A stretch of 64,000 nucleotides of DNA from Streptomyces sp. NRRL F-5630 (GCF_000719475.1 NZ_JOGO01000019.1:61827-125826), one strand, 5' to 3'. Shown: positions 25,992-34,946, counted from the first letter of the stretch. The notes: a model not told the origin generated them from the letters alone. A program made the numbers and translations.

Positions 25992-26525
25992 ATGAACCGG
26001 CTCACGCGGCCGCTGCTCCTCGTGGCGCTCGCCCTCACCCTGGTCGCGGGCGGCTTCGCCGCCTGGGCCGGCTGGTCCTGGTACGGCGCCGCCCACGACG
26101 ACGGGATCTCCTACGCCGCCGCGCGCGACGACGTGCTCGAAGCGGGCGAGCAGGCCGTGCAGAACCTCAACACCCTCGACCACGCGCACTTCGCGCGCGG
26201 CCTCGACCTGTGGGAGTCCTCCACGACCGGCGCCCTGCACCGTCAGCTCGTCAAGGGACGCGACGCCTTCGCACAGCAGGTGCGCACCGCCAAGACCGTC
26301 AGCACCGCGAAGGTGCTCGACGGGGCCGTCACCGAACTCGACGCACGCGCGGGCAGGGCGCGCGTGATGGTCGCCCTGCGCGTCACCGTACGGGCCTCCG
26401 GCCAGAAGACCACCGACAAGGACAGCCGCATGCTCGGCGAACTCACCCGCACCCACGGCACGTGGAAGCTGAGCGCCCTCGGGCAGGCCCCGGTCGGCGG
26501 CACCGCGAGCACCGAGACCGACTGA
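25992..26525 (+). CDS. Mce-associated membrane protein, A-type, copy 2
   Basis: 177 residues from the ATG at 25992, preceded by GAAAGGA. Helix LLLVALALTLVAGGFAAWAG, then the region DDGISYAAARDDVLEAGEQA and QNLNTLDHAHFARGLDLWES that parallels copy 1. It lacks the long charged N-terminus of copy 1. Fifty-nine bases separate it from copy 1 of the B-type gene, the first gap without overlap since the YrbE genes, and it may mark a duplicated A/B pair. Confidence 0.88.
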   Translation: MNRLTRPLLLVALALTLVAGGFAAWAGWSWYGAAHDDGISYAAARDDVLEAGEQAVQNLNTLDHAHFARGLDLWESSTTGALHRQLVKGRDAFAQQVRTAKTVSTAKVLDGAVTELDARAGRARVMVALRVTVRASGQKTTDKDSRMLGELTRTHGTWKLSALGQAPVGGTASTETD

Positions 26526-26545
26526 GCGGCGCAAGGGAGCCCACG

Positions 26546-27322
26546 ATGTCCACGACGCGCCACACCACCCGCCACCACCTCAACCGGCAGCGCAGGCTCG
26601 CCGCGGTGACGGCCTCGACGACCCGGCCCGCGCCCGGCCCCCGGGCCGGACGACCCGGCCAGGAGCCGCTTCCCGGTGGGGCGCCGCCCGGCGGGACCGG
26701 TGAAGGCACGCCGTCCGAGGAGTCCGCCGCCCCCGAGCCCGCCGCCTCCCGGGCCTCCGCCGCGGAAGCGTCCGCCGCCGCGCCACGCGGGGCCGGGCCC
26801 CTGGGGATCACGCGAGGTGTCGCGGTCCTGTGCCTGCTCACCCTCCTCCTCGGTGCCTTCGCGGGCTGGGCCACGACCCGTGCCGACGCCCTGCGCGACA
26901 CGGCCGCCGCGCGCAACACCGCGCTGACCGACGCGGCCCGCACGAGCGAGGTCAAGGGGCAGGCCGAGAAGGCGGTCGACGCCCTGTTCTCCTACGACCA
27001 CGCCGACCCGGGCGCGATGGACAAGGCCACCGCGCGCTGGCTCACGGGAAAGGCGGTCGCCCAGCACAAGGCGCTGCTCGGGCCCGTCCTCGCCGCGGCC
27101 GGGAAGCAGAAGACGGTCGTCACCACGACCGTCACCGACACCGCGGTGGAGCGGATCGAGGGCGACCGCGCTCGCGTCCTGGTCTTCGCCGACCAGAGCA
27201 GCACCAGTACGGCGGCGAAGGCCACCGCCGCCGCGAACTACGCGGGCGCCATGCTCGCCGTCGACCTCGTGCGCCGCGAAGGACGCTGGCAGGTCTCGGC
27301 GCTGGACACCTTCGGAGGCTGA
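26546..27322 (+). CDS. Mce-associated membrane protein, B-type, copy 2
   Basis: 258 residues from ATG 26546 with AAGGGAG upstream. Low-complexity Pro/Gly/Ser/Ala N-terminus of about 95 residues, helix VAVLCLLTLLLGAFAGWATT, and a Mam domain with NTALTDAARTSEVKGQAEKA, LFSYDHADPGAMDKATARWL and VFADQSSTSTAAKATAA. The match to copy 1 in the last two motifs is plain. The end reads REGRWQVSALDTFGG, as in other Mce-associated proteins (DGVWRVVDLTAR in copy 1). Confidence 0.88.
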   Translation: MSTTRHTTRHHLNRQRRLAAVTASTTRPAPGPRAGRPGQEPLPGGAPPGGTGEGTPSEESAAPEPAASRASAAEASAAAPRGAGPLGITRGVAVLCLLTLLLGAFAGWATTRADALRDTAAARNTALTDAARTSEVKGQAEKAVDALFSYDHADPGAMDKATARWLTGKAVAQHKALLGPVLAAAGKQKTVVTTTVTDTAVERIEGDRARVLVFADQSSTSTAAKATAAANYAGAMLAVDLVRREGRWQVSALDTFGG

Positions 27323-27383
27323 CTCCGGCGCCCACCGACCGCGGCAGGACCGACCGGAGAAGGACGTACAGGAAGGGAAACCC

Positions 27384-28643
27384 ATGCGCCCCTCGCGTAT
27401 CCCGCGCCCCCGTGGCCGTCGCCTGCGCGGCGGCCTGCGCGGCACGGCGGTCGCCGTCGCCGCGACCGCCCTGCTCAACGCCTCGCAGGCTCCCGCCTTC
27501 GTCGAGGGCCTGACCGGGCGCCACAAGGACGCGTCGAGTCCGGTGGCCACGCCGCTCCCGCCGCTGCCGGAGGTCCCGACGCAGGGCGACGACTCCTACC
27601 ACGTCGAAGCACCCCCGGTCGATCCGCTGAAGGTGCCCGGGGCCCGGCCCCCCGTCGTGGAGGTGCCGCTGCGCAGGTCGTCCGGGCTGCCCGCCACCGT
27701 GCTCGCCGCCTATCAGCGGGCGGAGGCCGCTCTGGCGCACTCCCGGCCAGGGTGCCACCTTCCGTGGCAGCTGCTGGCGGCGATCGGGCAGGTCGAGTCG
27801 GGGCAGGCGCGCGGTGGCGACGTGGACGCGCGGGGCACCACCCGGCACCGCATCACCGGGCCCGCACTCGACGGGGACGGCTTCGCTCTCATCCGCGACA
27901 GCGACCACGGCGCCTGGGACGGCGACTCCGTCTACGACAGGGCGGTCGGCCCGATGCAGTTCCTTCCCGGCACCTGGCGGCGCTGGGGCGCCGACGGGAA
28001 CGGCGACGGCCGCGCGGACCCCCACAACGTCTTCGACGCGGCACTCGGCGCCGGCCGCTACCTGTGCGCGGGAGGGCGCGACCTGGCGACGGGCGGGGGA
28101 CTGGAGCGCGCGGTCCTGAGCTACAACTACTCGCGCGACTACCTCCACCTGGTGCTGCGCTGGCTGGCGTTCTACCGCGACGGCGTGCACGCCGTGCCGG
28201 ACGGGACGGGCGTCGTGCCCCGGAGCCCGGGCGCAGGCGGCGACCGGGAGGCCACGGCCCCCGTGGGCGACGGCGGCAGGGGGAACAAGGGCGGCGGCAT
28301 CGTGATCGGGCCTCAGCCGAGCGAGGAACCGGACGAGAGGCCGAGCCCCGGGCCCGGCACCACGTCCGCCCCGCCCCCCGATCCGTCCCCCGGCCCCTCC
28401 TCCGGCGGCAGCCCGGCCCCCTCGCCGAGTCCCTCCGGTCCGGACGCCTCACCGACCGGATCGGCACCGTCGCCGGAGTCCCCGTCGGCGACCCCGGACC
28501 CCTCGACGACCGACGAGCCCGGCACCCCCTCACCGAGCCCGTGCGCCTCCGACAGCGCAGATGAGCGCCCGGCCGACGAGCCGTCACCCACCGAGACCCC
28601 CGCCCCCACGGACGAGCCCTGCGAGGCCTCGCCAGGGGCCTGA
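27384..28643 (+). CDS. Secreted lytic murein transglycosylase (SLT/MltB-like)
   Basis: 419 residues. A signal-type N-terminus rich in Arg, then TAVAVAATALLNASQAPAFV. The catalytic domain (about 105-270) has the motif WQLLAAIGQVESGQARGGD with catalytic E138, then VGPMQFLPGTWRRWGADGNG and RYLCAGGRDL, and YNYSRDYLHLVL, as in MltB/RpfB-type transglycosylases. The last 130 residues are Pro/Ser/Thr-rich, a likely wall-spanning linker. It cleaves the glycan strands of peptidoglycan outside the membrane. It follows the Mce-associated genes by 61 bases, so it may be co-transcribed and may open the wall for the Mce assembly; that link is inference. Confidence 0.9.
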   Translation: MRPSRIPRPRGRRLRGGLRGTAVAVAATALLNASQAPAFVEGLTGRHKDASSPVATPLPPLPEVPTQGDDSYHVEAPPVDPLKVPGARPPVVEVPLRRSSGLPATVLAAYQRAEAALAHSRPGCHLPWQLLAAIGQVESGQARGGDVDARGTTRHRITGPALDGDGFALIRDSDHGAWDGDSVYDRAVGPMQFLPGTWRRWGADGNGDGRADPHNVFDAALGAGRYLCAGGRDLATGGGLERAVLSYNYSRDYLHLVLRWLAFYRDGVHAVPDGTGVVPRSPGAGGDREATAPVGDGGRGNKGGGIVIGPQPSEEPDERPSPGPGTTSAPPPDPSPGPSSGGSPAPSPSPSGPDASPTGSAPSPESPSATPDPSTTDEPGTPSPSPCASDSADERPADEPSPTETPAPTDEPCEASPGA

Positions 28644-28719
28644 GTCCCGCCGTGTCTCCGTGCCTGCCGGGCGCGGGCCCGGGAGAACACCCCTCTCACA
28701 CGGTGTCCGCGGTGCATGA

Positions 28720-28766
28720 GGGGAGGCGGGGTACGGAGCGCGCCTCGCTCCGTACCCCGCCTCCCC
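28720..28766. terminator. Bidirectional hairpin terminator with a perfect 21-bp stem
   Basis: Bases 28720-28740 and 28746-28766 are exact inverted copies with a 5-base loop. The hairpin lies between the convergent transglycosylase (stop 28643) and ABC permease (stop 28785) genes and can terminate transcription in both directions. Confidence 0.85.
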
Positions 28767-28784
28767 CGTGGGCCGCTCCCCTCG

Positions 28785-31304
28785 CTACTCCGCCTTGATC
28801 GCCTGGAGCGGGTTGAGGCGCGCCGCGCCCCGGGCCGGCCACAGCGCCGCGAGGACTCCGACCACGGCCGCGCTCGCGAGGAAGACGAGCAGCCGCGGGA
28901 CGGGAACCTCCATCCGGTACGTCGGGACTTCCTCGCCGACCGCGCCGCCCGCGACCCAGCCGAGGAAGAGACCGAGCCCCACCCCGAGCACCGCGCCGAA
29001 CAGGGAGATCACCACCGACTCCAGCCGCACCATCCGCTTGACCTTCGCCCGGTCCAGGCCGATGGTCCGCAGCATCCCGATCTCGTGCCGCCGTTCGAAG
29101 ACCGACATGGCCAGGGTGTTGACGACCCCGAGGACCGCGATGAGCACGGCCATCGCGAGCAGCCCGTACAGCATCTTCAGGAGCATGTCGATGGCGCCGC
29201 CGATCTCGCCGCTGATGGCCTCCTTGTCCTGGATCTTGAGAGCGGGGTTGGAGCCGAGCGCCTTGACGAGCGTGTCCTCCGCCTTGTCGCTCGCGCCGCC
29301 CCGCATCCGGACGAGGACCTTCTCGTCGGTGATCCGCGAGAGGTGGGGATCGACGACGGAGGTCGGCACGTAGACCCCGTTGAGCAGGTCGTTCGGCCGG
29401 TAGACGCCCGCGACCCGCAGCCGTGCCCGGCCGCCGTCGTCGTCGAACTTCACGGTGACCCGGTCGCCCGTGCGCAGTCCCCGGTCTTCGGCGGTGTCCC
29501 GGTCCAGGATGACCGCGTCGCCCCGCAGATCCCGGAGCGAGCCGCTGTCGAGATCCAGGTCGACGAGGCTGGCGAAGCTCTTCGGGTCGATGCCGGAGAG
29601 CCGGTTCGGGGTGCCGCCCACATCGGCGTGCGCCGTGCGCACGGGGCTGGAGGCGGTGACCTCGGGAATCGCGGCCACCGTCTTGTTCACCTGGGGCGCG
29701 AGGGGTTCGTAGTTCGCCATCGAGACCGTGTAGTCGGCCTTGAGCGAGGCGGTCGCCATACGGTCGATCGCGCCGCTCGTCGAGGTCGCGACCACCGTCA
29801 TCGCGGTGATGAGGGTGAGACCGATCATCAGGGCCGACGCGGTCGACGCGGTACGGCGCGGATTGCGGACCGCGTTGAGCCGGGCGAGCCTTCCCGCCAC
29901 CCCGAACGCCCGCAGCAGCGGCGCCGCCGCCGCGACGAAGGGCCGCGAGAGCAACGGCGTCAGGATGATGACGCCGACCATGACGATGCCCGCGCCCGCC
30001 GAGACGACGTAGTTGTCGTCCCTGAAGAGCAGTACGGTGCCGAGCGCGACCACGAGGGAGCCCAGGGTGTTGCGGACGACGAGGCCGCGCACCGTCGGGA
30101 CGGCGTGGACGCTGTTCATCGCGGCGACCGGCGGGATCTTCGCGGCCCGGCGGCCCGGCAGCCACGCGGCCATCATCGTGACGCCGATGCCGATGAGCAG
30201 CGAGACGAGGACCGTGCGGGGGGCGAGGACGAGCGGCCCTTCCGGCAGTCCGGCCCCTCCCGCCTTCAGCAACGTCTGGAGGGTGACGGCGACGCCGACC
30301 CCGAGAACGCCCCCGGCGACGGCGGCGACGAGACCGATCAGGAACGCCTCGATCAGCACCGAGCGCGTCACCTGGCGGCGCGAGGCGCCCACCGCGCGCA
30401 TCAGGGCCAGCTCACGCGTGCGCTGGGCGACGAGCATCGTGAAGGTGTTGGCGATGATGAAGATGCCCACGAAGAGCGCGATCCCGGCGAAGAGGAGCAG
30501 GATCTGACTCGTCGAACTGGTCTGTTGCTCGATCATGCGGTCCTGCTCCGCGGAGAGCGCCGCTCCGGTGCGGGCCTCGGTGTCCTTGGGCAGGATGGCC
30601 TTCACCGACCGGAGCAGCGCGGACTGCGAGGTGCCCGGTGCGGCCTTGACGTCGATCTCGTCGTACTCGCCGTCGCCGAGGACGCGCAACGCCGTGGTGT
30701 TGTCGAAGAGCAGGAGGCTGCCGCCGGCGACGACGTTGCCGTCGTCCGTGTCGAAGACACCCGAGACCTCGGCCTTCACGACGGAGCCGTTCGTCGAGAG
30801 GCGCACGGAGTCGCCGACACGGTAGCCGGTGCGCTCGGCGGTCCGGCTGTCGAGGGCCACCTGACCCGACGAGGCCGGGGCCTTCCCCCGGACGAAGGTC
30901 CAGCGGGGGTCCTGCCCCTTCCCGTCCGGGTAGTAGTTGGCGCCTCGGCTTCCCCAGCCGCCGCCGACGAGCTTGCCGTCCTTGTCGGCGAGGGCGGTGA
31001 AGCCGTTCACGCTCCCGAGCGCCGACTCCGCGCCGGGCAGCGCGGCGGCCTTGTGCACGAGGGCGTCGGTGAGACGAGCGGCGCTCCTGCTGCCTTCCTC
31101 CTCGGGGACCGAACGGCCGTCGGACTCGATGGCGACGGAGACGTGGTCGAAGCTTTTCGCGGACTTGTTCTTGTAGGCGGAACCGAAGGTGTCGGTGAAG
31201 ACCAGGGTGCCGGAGACGAAGGCGACGCCGAGCATGACGGCGAGCACGGTCATGAGGAGCCGGGCCTTGTGCGCGAGCACGTTGCGCAGGGCGGTACGGA
31301 ACAT
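28785..31304 (-). CDS. ABC exporter permease, FtsX/MacB type, ten-helix form
   Basis: 839 residues. It begins with a membrane helix (NVLAHKARLLMTVLAVMLGV), followed by a large extracytoplasmic MacB-PCD domain. Next is a first FtsX domain (LLLFAGIALFVGIFIIANTF ... VAQRTRELALMRAVGASRRQ), a second helix/periplasmic module, and a second FtsX domain (MLYGLLAMAVLIAVLGVVNT ... VFERRHEIGMLRTIGLDRAK). The REL/HEIGML coupling helices are intact. Such duplicated permeases pair with LolD-like ATPases to export or extract lipids, peptides or antimicrobials. The ATPase gene lies 70 bases upstream on the same strand. Substrate cannot be told from sequence. Confidence 0.93.
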   Translation of the reverse strand: MFRTALRNVLAHKARLLMTVLAVMLGVAFVSGTLVFTDTFGSAYKNKSAKSFDHVSVAIESDGRSVPEEEGSRSAARLTDALVHKAAALPGAESALGSVNGFTALADKDGKLVGGGWGSRGANYYPDGKGQDPRWTFVRGKAPASSGQVALDSRTAERTGYRVGDSVRLSTNGSVVKAEVSGVFDTDDGNVVAGGSLLLFDNTTALRVLGDGEYDEIDVKAAPGTSQSALLRSVKAILPKDTEARTGAALSAEQDRMIEQQTSSTSQILLLFAGIALFVGIFIIANTFTMLVAQRTRELALMRAVGASRRQVTRSVLIEAFLIGLVAAVAGGVLGVGVAVTLQTLLKAGGAGLPEGPLVLAPRTVLVSLLIGIGVTMMAAWLPGRRAAKIPPVAAMNSVHAVPTVRGLVVRNTLGSLVVALGTVLLFRDDNYVVSAGAGIVMVGVIILTPLLSRPFVAAAAPLLRAFGVAGRLARLNAVRNPRRTASTASALMIGLTLITAMTVVATSTSGAIDRMATASLKADYTVSMANYEPLAPQVNKTVAAIPEVTASSPVRTAHADVGGTPNRLSGIDPKSFASLVDLDLDSGSLRDLRGDAVILDRDTAEDRGLRTGDRVTVKFDDDGGRARLRVAGVYRPNDLLNGVYVPTSVVDPHLSRITDEKVLVRMRGGASDKAEDTLVKALGSNPALKIQDKEAISGEIGGAIDMLLKMLYGLLAMAVLIAVLGVVNTLAMSVFERRHEIGMLRTIGLDRAKVKRMVRLESVVISLFGAVLGVGLGLFLGWVAGGAVGEEVPTYRMEVPVPRLLVFLASAAVVGVLAALWPARGAARLNPLQAIKAE

Positions 31305-31374
31305 GGTGAGGGAGTCCTGAAGTGAGGGGACCGGAACCGTCGTGGAACCGGCGGGGGAGGGGTGGCGGCGTGCG

Positions 31375-32199
31375 TCAGCTCACGCGGCCCCTGCCGTCGA
31401 ACTCCTTCATGCGGTCGAGGACCCGCTCCGCCGTCGGCCCGTGCATCTCGTCGACGATGCGGCCGTCCGCTAGGAAGACGACCCGGTCCGCGTAGGCGGC
31501 GGCGACCGGGTCGTGCGTGACCATCACGACGGTCTGGCCCATCTCCCGCACCGATGCGCGGAGGAAACCGAGGATCTCGGCGCCCGAGCGCGAGTCCAGG
31601 TTCCCCGTGGGCTCGTCACCGAAGACGATCTCGGGCCGCGAGGCGAGCGCGCGGGCCACGGCGACACGCTGCTGCTGGCCGCCCGACAGCTCCGTGGGCC
31701 GGTGCTTGAGCCGTCCTTCGAGGCCGACCATCGAGATGACCCGCTCCAGCCACTCCTTCTCGGGCTTGCGGCCCGCGATGTCGAGGGGCAGCGTGATGTT
31801 CTCCCGCGCGGTCAGCGTCGGCAGCAGGTTGAACGCCTGGAAGACGAACCCGATCTTGTCCCGGCGCAGCGCGGTGAGCTGCTTGTCCTTGAGTCGCGAC
31901 AGCTCCGTGCCCCCGAGCTGCACGGAGCCGCCGCTGAAGGTGTCCAGCCCCGCCACGCAGTGCATCAGCGTGGACTTGCCCGAGCCCGAGGGACCCATGA
32001 TGGCGGTGAACTCGCCCTGGTGGAACGCGATCGAGACCTGGTCCAGGGCCACCACGCGGGTGTCCCCGGTCCCGTAGACCTTGGACAGCTCCGTGGCCTG
32101 CGCGGCCACGGCGGTGGTGGGCGAAGGGGCGGCGAGGTGGGGGAAAACACTCACGAGCGGGGACTCCTGCGAAACGGGAACGGTGACGACACCAGCCAT
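31375..32199 (-). CDS. ABC exporter ATPase, LolD/MacB type
   Basis: About 274 residues from the ATG at 32199, which has GGAGGGGG 14 bases upstream; a GTG at 32150 is an alternative. Walker A GPSGSGKS, Q-loop region KIGFVFQAFNLLP, signature LSGGQQQRVAVARAL, Walker B VFGDEPTGNLDS and the switch H in MVTHDP are complete. The C-terminal DGRIVDEMHGPTAERVLDRM is usual for this family. It energises the permease encoded just downstream on the minus strand. Together they form a two-gene exporter operon with no regulator alongside. Confidence 0.93.
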   Translation of the reverse strand: MAGVVTVPVSQESPLVSVFPHLAAPSPTTAVAAQATELSKVYGTGDTRVVALDQVSIAFHQGEFTAIMGPSGSGKSTLMHCVAGLDTFSGGSVQLGGTELSRLKDKQLTALRRDKIGFVFQAFNLLPTLTARENITLPLDIAGRKPEKEWLERVISMVGLEGRLKHRPTELSGGQQQRVAVARALASRPEIVFGDEPTGNLDSRSGAEILGFLRASVREMGQTVVMVTHDPVAAAYADRVVFLADGRIVDEMHGPTAERVLDRMKEFDGRGRVS

Positions 32200-32369
32200 C
32201 GTTCCCGGCGGAACCCCCTCCTGTAGACCCTCGCAAGAGGTGTCTCCAGGGTCCACTTGAGGCGGACCCCGGAGCCGCGTCTCCGACTTGAGTATGACCT
32301 TCTCCCCTAAGGGCCGGACGTCCTCACCTCGCCTCCACCTCCTCCTCTCCTCTTCCCCCCCGAGCCCGC

Positions 32370-33818
32370 TCAGGGCTGCCGGAGCAAGGGGTCGAACGGC
32401 GAGGAGCGCAGGCGGCCGGACATGAACGACACGAAGGCGCGGACGAAAGCGGCGCCATCGTACGTGTCCGCGCCACTCGCGCTCTTTGTTCCGCCCGCGC
32501 CGCCCGTGTCCGCCGTCTCGCGGCGGAACGCCGTGCGGAAGAGCGCGCGGTACTCCTCGGCGTCGATGGTGCCGTTGCCGTCGCGGTCGGTCGCCGCGAA
32601 GAGGACCTCCGCGACCCGGATGAGCGCCGGTCCGGCGAGCCCAGCAGTGTTGCTCGCGTACTCCCGCGCACTCACCCGCCCGTCGCCGTCCGTGTCCAGC
32701 GCGGCCTGGAGCTCGCGCCACCAGCCCGCGAAGGCCTCGTACAGCCGGGTCTCCTCGGGTTCGTCGAGATCGAGGCGCGTCGCCATCTCCCGGGCCATGG
32801 CGGCGAGGTCCGGCCAGTCGAGATACCCGTCGCCGGTCTGGTCGAGCACGTCGCGGAAGAACTCCTCGGCGCCGCTGTGCACCGGCACGGAGGACGCGGC
32901 GGGCTCGGGCACCGGCAGGGGCGAGAGGAGACGGAGGAAGGCCCCGGCACGCCGCAGCCGCTCGTGCAGCGCCGCCGCCGTGCGCGAGGCGGGATCGTCA
33001 CCGCCGGGCGTGGCCGAGAGCACGTCGACGACGCTTTCGGCGCTGATCCAGTCCTCCGGCAGGAAGCGGGTCAGGCCGGCGGCGAGGTAGGTGCCCCGCA
33101 TGAGCGTGGTCACCCCGGGCAACTCGGGGAGCCCGGCGCGCCGCCGGAACGGCTCGGGCAGCGAGGCCACGGTGACCGCCCCGATCAATGGCCCCGCCAC
33201 CGCCCTGCCCGTGGCCCACACGGTGGGCAGCCCGCTCAGCACCCCGGGCGCGGGGAGGTGGTCGAAGAGTTTGTAGAGGATGATCCGCATCGCCTCGGTG
33301 TCCTCCAGCTCGCGCTCCACCGTGGCGTCGTAGTACGGCCAGAACTCCCCGGTCGTGGGCGGCAGGTGGGCGTCCTCCTCGCCGAGCGCGCGCAGGTAGC
33401 CTTTGGTCTCCTCGTAGAGGCCCTCGATCTCCTCGTGCGCCAGCGGCTGCCCGCTCAGCCGGTACATCGTGACGGCGCTCTCGAAGATGGTCGCGAGGAC
33501 CCAGGCGCGCGCGGCCGGGTCCATCGCGTCGTAGGGACGCTGATCGCGGCACTCACCCTTCAGCCGTGCGTGCAGCCGGTTGAGCCGGGCGGCCTCCCTG
33601 GCCCGTACCGCCTCGTCGGCGTCGCACATGCGGCGCATGCTGTGGAAGGTATTGCGCAGGCGGCGCCACGGGTGCGTGACGAAGGTGGAGTTGTCGATGA
33701 GGGCGGCGCCGACCTGCGGGTGGGCGGCCTCCAGGACGGTGGCGCGGACGAGCGCGGGCGCCCAGCGAGGGTCGTCGAAGAGCTTGCGGTAGCGGGAGAA
33801 TCCCCCGGCGGTCGTCAT
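32370..33818 (-). CDS. DUF2236 (MpaB/Lcp-like) protein fused to calerythrin-like EF-hands
   Basis: 482 residues, ATG overlapping the stop of the prenyltransferase gene by 4 bp. Residues 1-290 match the DUF2236 oxygenase fold: FVTHPWRRLRNTFHSM, RLNRLHARLKG, PYDAMDPAARAWVLATIFES, QPLAHEEIEGLYEET. H83, in the position of the usual haem-ligand His, is kept; the second His of the common WVHAT motif is Leu108 here. Residues 315-425 carry EF-hand loops D326-D337, D375-E386 and D411-E422 and a degenerate hand between the first two, as in streptomycete calerythrins. DUF2236 members include latex-clearing protein, which cleaves polyisoprene, and MpaB. A calcium-responsive oxygenase or polyprenyl-binding protein is inferred. 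Confidence 0.85.
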   Translation of the reverse strand: MTTAGGFSRYRKLFDDPRWAPALVRATVLEAAHPQVGAALIDNSTFVTHPWRRLRNTFHSMRRMCDADEAVRAREAARLNRLHARLKGECRDQRPYDAMDPAARAWVLATIFESAVTMYRLSGQPLAHEEIEGLYEETKGYLRALGEEDAHLPPTTGEFWPYYDATVERELEDTEAMRIILYKLFDHLPAPGVLSGLPTVWATGRAVAGPLIGAVTVASLPEPFRRRAGLPELPGVTTLMRGTYLAAGLTRFLPEDWISAESVVDVLSATPGGDDPASRTAAALHERLRRAGAFLRLLSPLPVPEPAASSVPVHSGAEEFFRDVLDQTGDGYLDWPDLAAMAREMATRLDLDEPEETRLYEAFAGWWRELQAALDTDGDGRVSAREYASNTAGLAGPALIRVAEVLFAATDRDGNGTIDAEEYRALFRTAFRRETADTGGAGGTKSASGADTYDGAAFVRAFVSFMSGRLRSSPFDPLLRQP

Positions 33819-34570
33819 GGGGCGGTGCTTCCGTTCTGCTGGGCCGGAACTCCGCCGAAGCGGCGCTCGCGGTGCCGGTAGTGGTCCAGGCACTCCAGGA
33901 AGTGCGGGGCGCGGAAGTCGGGCCAGAGCACGGAGGGGAAGACCCATTCCGCGTAGGCGACTTGCCAGAGCATGAAGTTGGAGATGCGCTGCTCGCCCGA
34001 GGTGCGGATCACGAGGTCCACGTCGGGGGTGTCGGGGAAGGGGAGGTGGGCGGCGAAGCTGCGTTCGGTGACCTCCTCGGCCGGGACCCCGGCGCGGATC
34101 AGGGAGCGCGTGGCCGCGACGATGTCGCCGCGCCCGCCGTGGTCGAAGGCGATCGTGAGGGTCATCCGGCGGTTTCCCGCCGTCAGCGTCGTGAGGTCGG
34201 CGAAGTCCCTGGCCAGGCCCCGTGGGACGCGGGCGTCGGTCACGCCGAGGAAACGGCAGCGAATGCCGCGCGCGTGCAGGAGCGAGGCGTGCTTGCGCAC
34301 GGTGTGGCGCACGAGGTCCATGAGGTAGCCGACCTCGGCGCTCGGACGGCTCCAGTTCTCGGTCGAGAAGGCGTACAGGCTCAGCCACTCGACCCCGGCC
34401 GAGCGGGCCGCCTCGATGATGTCGATCACCGTCGTCTCGGCGGCGCGGTGCCCGGCCGTCCTGGGCAGGGACCGCCGCTCGGCCCAGCGTCCGTTGCCGT
34501 CCATCACGCACGCCACATGGCGCGGGGCCCTCCTCGTCCGCGTGGCGGCGCCCTCGTACCCGACCGTCAT
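33815..34570 (-). CDS. uppS: cis-Prenyltransferase (polyprenyl diphosphate synthase, UppS type)
   Basis: 251 residues from the ATG at 34570; an earlier ATG at 34627 lacks support. Signature motifs: VMDGNGRWAERRSLPRTAGH with catalytic D24, SLYAFSTENWSRP, and the C-terminal RTSGEQRISNFMLWQVAYAE. The segment usually reading NYGGR is DHGGR here. These enzymes add isopentenyl diphosphate units in cis to give undecaprenyl or shorter polyprenyl diphosphates. As streptomycetes usually have a housekeeping UppS elsewhere, this copy may make a dedicated product. It is translationally coupled to the DUF2236/EF-hand gene, which makes that protein its likely partner. Confidence 0.92.
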   Translation of the reverse strand: MTVGYEGAATRTRRAPRHVACVMDGNGRWAERRSLPRTAGHRAAETTVIDIIEAARSAGVEWLSLYAFSTENWSRPSAEVGYLMDLVRHTVRKHASLLHARGIRCRFLGVTDARVPRGLARDFADLTTLTAGNRRMTLTIAFDHGGRGDIVAATRSLIRAGVPAEEVTERSFAAHLPFPDTPDVDLVIRTSGEQRISNFMLWQVAYAEWVFPSVLWPDFRAPHFLECLDHYRHRERRFGGVPAQQNGSTAP

Positions 34571-34888
34571 GGTCCCCCCTTCCGGTCCACCGGGAGCCTG
34601 TCCGGCGGACCGGCGACAAAGGCTCATCGGATGATCGGAAGCAGCGTCCCAGCCACGACGGGCGCCCGGGGCCGTTCCGCGTGGCGTTCACCCGTAGAAC
34701 GGACGACCGAGCGGCGAGCGAAGCGGCACGGCCCCGGTCATGCCGGACACCACGAGGACGATGACGGGCCCGAGCGGGCCGGCCCGGCGTCCGCGGCGGT
34801 GCCCCGGAAGGCGTGACCGGGGAAGCCCCGGCCCCCGGCCGGCGCTCGCGCCCCAAGCCCCGCACGTGACATGCCCCCGCCCCGCACA
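34571..34888. other. Intergenic region between the prenyltransferase start and the GH92 terminator
   Basis: Roughly 320 G/C-rich bases expected to hold the promoter of the prenyltransferase gene. No clear -35/-10 pair, small gene or repeat was seen. Confidence 0.4.
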
Positions 34889-34928
34889 TGACGCGGCCCC
34901 GGACCGCACGAGGTCCGGGGCCGCGTCA
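34889..34928 (-). terminator. Hairpin terminator after the GH92 gene
   Basis: Perfect 17-bp inverted repeat (34889-34905 and 34912-34928) with a 6-base loop GCACGA, 19 bases beyond the stop of the GH92 gene on the minus strand. Such long perfect G/C stems are the common streptomycete terminator form. Confidence 0.85.
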
Positions 34929-34946
34929 CGCACGCAGGGGTGTGGC

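Noticed and set aside
28720..28766. Attachment site or transposon end
   Set aside because: No integrase, no direct repeats and no element; position between convergent genes fits a terminator.
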